A DNA stretch of 64,000 bases. It comes from Desulforapulum autotrophicum HRM2 (GTDB lineage Bacteria > Desulfobacterota > Desulfobacteria > Desulfobacterales > Desulfobacteraceae). Position 1 is the stretch's first letter. Each line of letters starts with the position of its first letter. Shown piece by piece: positions 61,199 through 64,000 of this stretch. The translations under genes and the position numbers were made by a program. The notes below the pieces were generated by a model. The model worked only from the letters and a program-made list of their open reading frames with translations. It was not told where the DNA came from and searched no databases. The DNA lies in assembly GCF_000020365.1 (NCBI RefSeq), contig NC_012108.1:1798001-1862000 (forward strand). The letters run 5' to 3'.

Positions 61199-61253
61199 CC
61201 GGCAGGGTCGGAGCGAGGGGAGGCGTCCGGTCACAACGAACAAGGGGATTGCC
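61195..61253 (+). repeat. 88-bp dispersed repeat, partial copy 4
   Basis: It begins ATAACCGGCAGGGTCGGAGCGAGG and overlaps the stop codon of the LarA-like gene, as copy 1 does with its upstream gene. The 5' half matches copies 1-3; the 3' half is unlike them. Confidence 0.6.
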
Positions 61254-61305
61254 ATGGGTTGTATGACTGGTGGCTGCTTAAGCGTGAACCGTCCTGGGAA
61301 TAGTT

Positions 61306-62373
61306 TCAGGATGATGTCTGCCGCATGCCGGTGTTGCCAAGGATTTTGTCGATCAGGGCTTCGTCCAGGTCAAGATTGAAAAAAGTGTGATAAAATACGA
61401 TGATTTCTCGTTTAAGATCAATGTCCTGGAAGAGGTTGGGGTAGACTTTTTTGGCCGTCCAGAGGATGGCAAGGGGCGTTTCGAGTCCACCTGGATGTCC
61501 CCACCTGGAGATGCCCACGGGAATGGAAAATACCCGCTGGTCCTGAACGGCTTGAATGGGTGACCATTTTTTATCGTTGAGGATCAATTGATCCACCCCG
61601 TCTTCATTCACAATGATCACTTCAGGGTCCCAAAGAAGGATCTGCTCGATGCCGGCAAAATTCTTATTGCCTTTGCCCTGCAATGACGCTCCCACAGAGA
61701 CATTGTTGACTCCGCAGGCCGTTGTCCAGTCCGTTTCAATGGTGCCCGGGGCGTCGGTTCGGTAAGGTTCATTGACCGAATGGTAGAGGCGGACGCGTTT
61801 GTCTTTGGGAATGTGGGCCGTTCTGGAGCGGACCCGATGAATCACATCTCGATAATACCGGGTATACTCACGGGCTTTTTCCCCACGCCCAATGACCTTC
61901 CCCATGTTTTCAATAATCTCCATCTGTTCTTCCATGCTGTGATAGCCTGCCACAAAATAGGGGAGATTAAACCGTTGGAGTTTTTTTATTTCCGCCGTAA
62001 TGGTTGCGGTTTCAGGTTTGAGAAACACGATGTCCGCCTGGGTCTTTAACAGCGCTTCAATGTTGATAATTCCCCCTTTGGCAGGGACGGGCAGAAGGTT
62101 GATGCCCGGAACGAGCCGGTGCAGCAGCAGGTCTCGTTTTAATCCGTTGACAACAGCAACCATATCCTGCCCCCGGTTCAGCATGGTGACCACATGGCCG
62201 CAAAAGGCATAGAGGCAGGCAATGCGACGGGGGGGAGACTCAAGGGTAAGGACCTTGCCGGTGGAGTCCATGACCGTGACAGAATCGGACCCGAAAACCG
62301 TTCCGGAAAAAGAGAAGCTCAATAGTATGGATATGAAAAAAACAGCGTGGCGTAAAAAAAAGTTTATTCTCAT
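61306..62373 (-). CDS. ABC transporter substrate-binding protein (FecB/BtuF type)
   Basis: A 355-residue periplasmic protein with a signal peptide (ending near FSGTVFGSD) and the helical-backbone fold of iron-complex/cobalamin binding proteins: [36 protein letters not shown], and WDPEVIIVNEDG. It overlaps the ATPase gene by 4 nt. The ligand may be a ferric siderophore, haem or a corrinoid; sequence does not decide. In a window with two B12 riboswitches a corrinoid is possible, but no riboswitch is seen upstream within the window. Confidence 0.87.
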   Translation of the reverse strand: MRINFFLRHAVFFISILLSFSFSGTVFGSDSVTVMDSTGKVLTLESPPRRIACLYAFCGHVVTMLNRGQDMVAVVNGLKRDLLLHRLVPGINLLPVPAKGGIINIEALLKTQADIVFLKPETATITAEIKKLQRFNLPYFVAGYHSMEEQMEIIENMGKVIGRGEKAREYTRYYRDVIHRVRSRTAHIPKDKRVRLYHSVNEPYRTDAPGTIETDWTTACGVNNVSVGASLQGKGNKNFAGIEQILLWDPEVIIVNEDGVDQLILNDKKWSPIQAVQDQRVFSIPVGISRWGHPGGLETPLAILWTAKKVYPNLFQDIDLKREIIVFYHTFFNLDLDEALIDKILGNTGMRQTSS

Positions 62374-63188
62374 TGATCTGTGTCCATGGTTTGAATGGGA
62401 ATGATGTGTTTGACAGTGCCTTTCCCAGGTATGCCATGGGTAATCACCGATGTTTTGACCCTGTAAAACGATTCAAGGTTTTTTTCGGTTAATACCCGGG
62501 AAGGAGATCCTGCCAGGTAAACCCTTTGCTGGTCCATGAAGGCCACTTGAACTGAAATGCCTTCATTTTCAAGATAAAAGGCATGGTTGGGAAAATGGGT
62601 GGCCATGATAAGGGTCCGTTTTCTCTCTTTTACCAGCCTGACAATGGTTTCCAGTACGATGAGTTCATGTTTGAAATCCAGGTGGGCAGTGGGCTCATCC
62701 ATGACAATCACGGGGGTATCCTGGACCAGGGCCCGCATGATCATGACCAACTGGGTTTCTCCTCCGCTCAGGCGGGTATAGTCCCGGTTTTTCAGATGGG
62801 AAAGGTCCATGGATTCAAGGGTCTCTTCTACCAGGGCGACGTCAGCGTCATCTGGCGATGCATAAAAGGAGGTGTAGGGTGCCCTTCCCATGAGAAGAAC
62901 ATCCAGCACTGAAAAGGAGAAATGACGGGTATGCTTCTGGGGAACATAGGCGACCCTTTGTGCCATTTGTCTGGGGGAAACGCCTTTAACTGACTGACCG
63001 TCAAGGGTTATTTCTCCCGAGGTAAGGGGGTTGATGCCGAGGATGCAGTCTATGAGTGTTGTTTTTCCACATCCGTTGGGCCCCAGCAGACAGAGGGTCT
63101 CTCCCTTTGAAACAGCCAGGTTCACCCCCTTGAAAACCTGGGTTTTGCCAAATGAAAATTCACCGTTTTCCAGGGTCAACAGGGCCAT
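62370..63188 (-). CDS. ABC transporter ATP-binding protein (FecE/BtuD type)
   Basis: A 272-residue ATPase with Walker A GPNGCGKTT near 38-46, signature LSGGE near 140, Walker B VIVMDEP near 157-164 and the switch His in MATHFPNH. It energises the importer formed with the FecCD-type permease (10 nt upstream) and the binding protein (4-nt overlap downstream). The ribosome site is AGAGG. Confidence 0.93.
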   Translation of the reverse strand: MALLTLENGEFSFGKTQVFKGVNLAVSKGETLCLLGPNGCGKTTLIDCILGINPLTSGEITLDGQSVKGVSPRQMAQRVAYVPQKHTRHFSFSVLDVLLMGRAPYTSFYASPDDADVALVEETLESMDLSHLKNRDYTRLSGGETQLVMIMRALVQDTPVIVMDEPTAHLDFKHELIVLETIVRLVKERKRTLIMATHFPNHAFYLENEGISVQVAFMDQQRVYLAGSPSRVLTEKNLESFYRVKTSVITHGIPGKGTVKHIIPIQTMDTDQ

Positions 63189-63198
63189 ATCACCTCTT

Positions 63199-64000
63199 TT
63201 ACCATTCCCGGCCCTTGGTTTGTTTTAACAGGTAAATAAAAAACGGACCGCCGATCAAGGCGGTTAAAATTCCCAGGGGCATTTCACTGCTGGTGATCAG
63301 GCGGCTGATATCATCCACCAGCACGAGAAACGTTGCCCCCATGGAGAAGGTGACCGGGATCAGGTCCCTGTTGTTGTTCCCGATGATCATCCGGCCCATG
63401 TGGGGGACCACGAGTCCGACCCAGCCGATCACCCCGCTGACACAAACCGCACCTGCCGTGGCCAGGGTGGCACAGGCAATGATGAAAAATCGGTCGATAT
63501 TTACCCTTATGCCCAGGGACTGGGCCTCTTTGTCTCCCATGGCCAGGACGTTCAGGCGCCAGCGGATGACCATCAACCCCCCGGAACCCAGGACCATGGG
63601 GATACCTGCCGTGAGAATCTGGCTGTATTCTGCCCGGGTCAAGCTTCCCATGAGCCAGAAAACAATGGCGGGCAGTTCGTCAAAGGGATCGGCCACATAT
63701 TTTAAAAATGAAATCAGGGCCGAAAAGATGGAACCCACAATTACACCGCCCAGAACCAGGGTGATGGACTGGGTGGACGCGGTCATTCGGCCGATGAAAA
63801 AACAGAGGAACACAGCCATGAGGCCGAATCCAAAGGCGAACGGGTATACGTAAAAAAAGTCTTTAAATAAAATAAGGGCCAAAGCCGCCCCAAAGCCGGC
63901 ACCGGAACTGACACCCAGCATGCCTGAGCTGACCAGGGGATTTCTGAAAAGCCCCTGGAAGGCAGCCCCGCTCACGGCAAGACTGCCACCCACCATGGCC
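63199..64000 (-). CDS. FecCD/BtuC-type ABC permease (5' end beyond window)
   Basis: The C-terminal 267 or so residues of a FecCD-family permease: SGAAFQGLFRNPLVSSGMLGVSSGAGFG, several helices, and VIGWVGLVVPHMGRMIIGNN near the end, then the typical EMPLGILTALIGGPFFIYLL. The family is about 330-340 residues, so roughly 70 N-terminal residues lie beyond the right edge; the ATG at 63996 is internal. It forms the membrane channel of the importer for an iron complex or corrinoid. Confidence 0.92.
   Translation of the reverse strand, partial: AMVGGSLAVSGAAFQGLFRNPLVSSGMLGVSSGAGFGAALALILFKDFFYVYPFAFGFGLMAVFLCFFIGRMTASTQSITLVLGGVIVGSIFSALISFLKYVADPFDELPAIVFWLMGSLTRAEYSQILTAGIPMVLGSGGLMVIRWRLNVLAMGDKEAQSLGIRVNIDRFFIIACATLATAGAVCVSGVIGWVGLVVPHMGRMIIGNNNRDLIPVTFSMGATFLVLVDDISRLITSSEMPLGILTALIGGPFFIYLLKQTKGREW

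Overview
The window looks like chromosome from an anaerobic, sulfate-reducer-type Desulfobacterota bacterium (Desulfobacteraceae; a Desulfobacterium autotrophicum-like organism is my best guess from gene content, not from a search). Reasons: two MttB-superfamily methyltransferases, corrinoid genes with two cobalamin riboswitches, a flavodiiron protein, a succinyl-CoA:acetate-type CoA transferase, sigma-54 activators with PAS domains, TRAP-TAXI transport, many sensor kinases, and moderate GC. I saw no tRNA, rRNA, CRISPR array or intact transposase.

Layout. 1-3540 (minus): a cobalamin riboswitch with an intrinsic terminator precedes a Na+/solute symporter and a methyltransferase-DUF2284 fusion that runs off the left edge. 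3537-14549 (minus): a tightly overlapped signalling operon with three PhnD-like binding proteins (one truncated), two sensor kinases sharing near-identical kinase cores (one broken by a frameshift in an A8 run), a PstS-like protein, a hybrid kinase and a REC-GGDEF-EAL protein. 14616-17391 (minus): a TolC-family protein and a NapH-like polyferredoxin. 17570-24133 (plus): a TetR repressor, with three 20-bp operator-like repeats in front, heading an RND efflux operon. 24134-26740: an acyltransferase between inverted copies of an 88-bp repeat, followed by a decayed copy of the efflux outer-membrane gene carrying a 157-bp MITE. 26738-35530: a sigma-54 activator and an amino-acid permease diverge from a methylotrophy-type operon (two MttB-like proteins and an MFS carrier, headed by relics of a corrinoid protein and a methyl-H4folate methyltransferase). 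Palindromes between two divergent sigma-54-like promoters look like the activator's binding sites.

35729-41289: a diguanylate cyclase, a flavodiiron protein, a CoA transferase and a TatD-like hydrolase. 41421-45173 (plus): a promoter and cobalamin riboswitch drive a TrpD-like phosphoribosyltransferase, a 66-aa protein and a one-chain fusion of a zinc medium-chain dehydrogenase with CobT; this is the best candidate for an undescribed system, probably tied to activation of the corrinoid lower ligand. 45232-46956 (minus): a sensor without an output domain and a small wHTH-type protein. 47434-54113 (plus): a sigma-54 promoter, CoA transferase, acyl-CoA dehydrogenase, 3-hydroxyacyl-CoA dehydrogenase and a sigma-54 activator, a short-chain acyl-CoA oxidation unit. 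54371-56651: small ORFs, a rhodanese, a TauE/SafE exporter and a DUF6794-like protein. 56698-61198: a TRAP-TAXI transporter divergent from a LarA-domain protein around a perfect palindrome. 61306-64000 (minus): a FecBCD/BtuFCD-type ABC importer, cut by the right edge.

The recurring theme is corrinoid use: two B12 riboswitches, lower-ligand activation, corrinoid-dependent methyltransferases, and an importer of the type used for iron complexes or cobalamin. Linking these into one physiology is inference.
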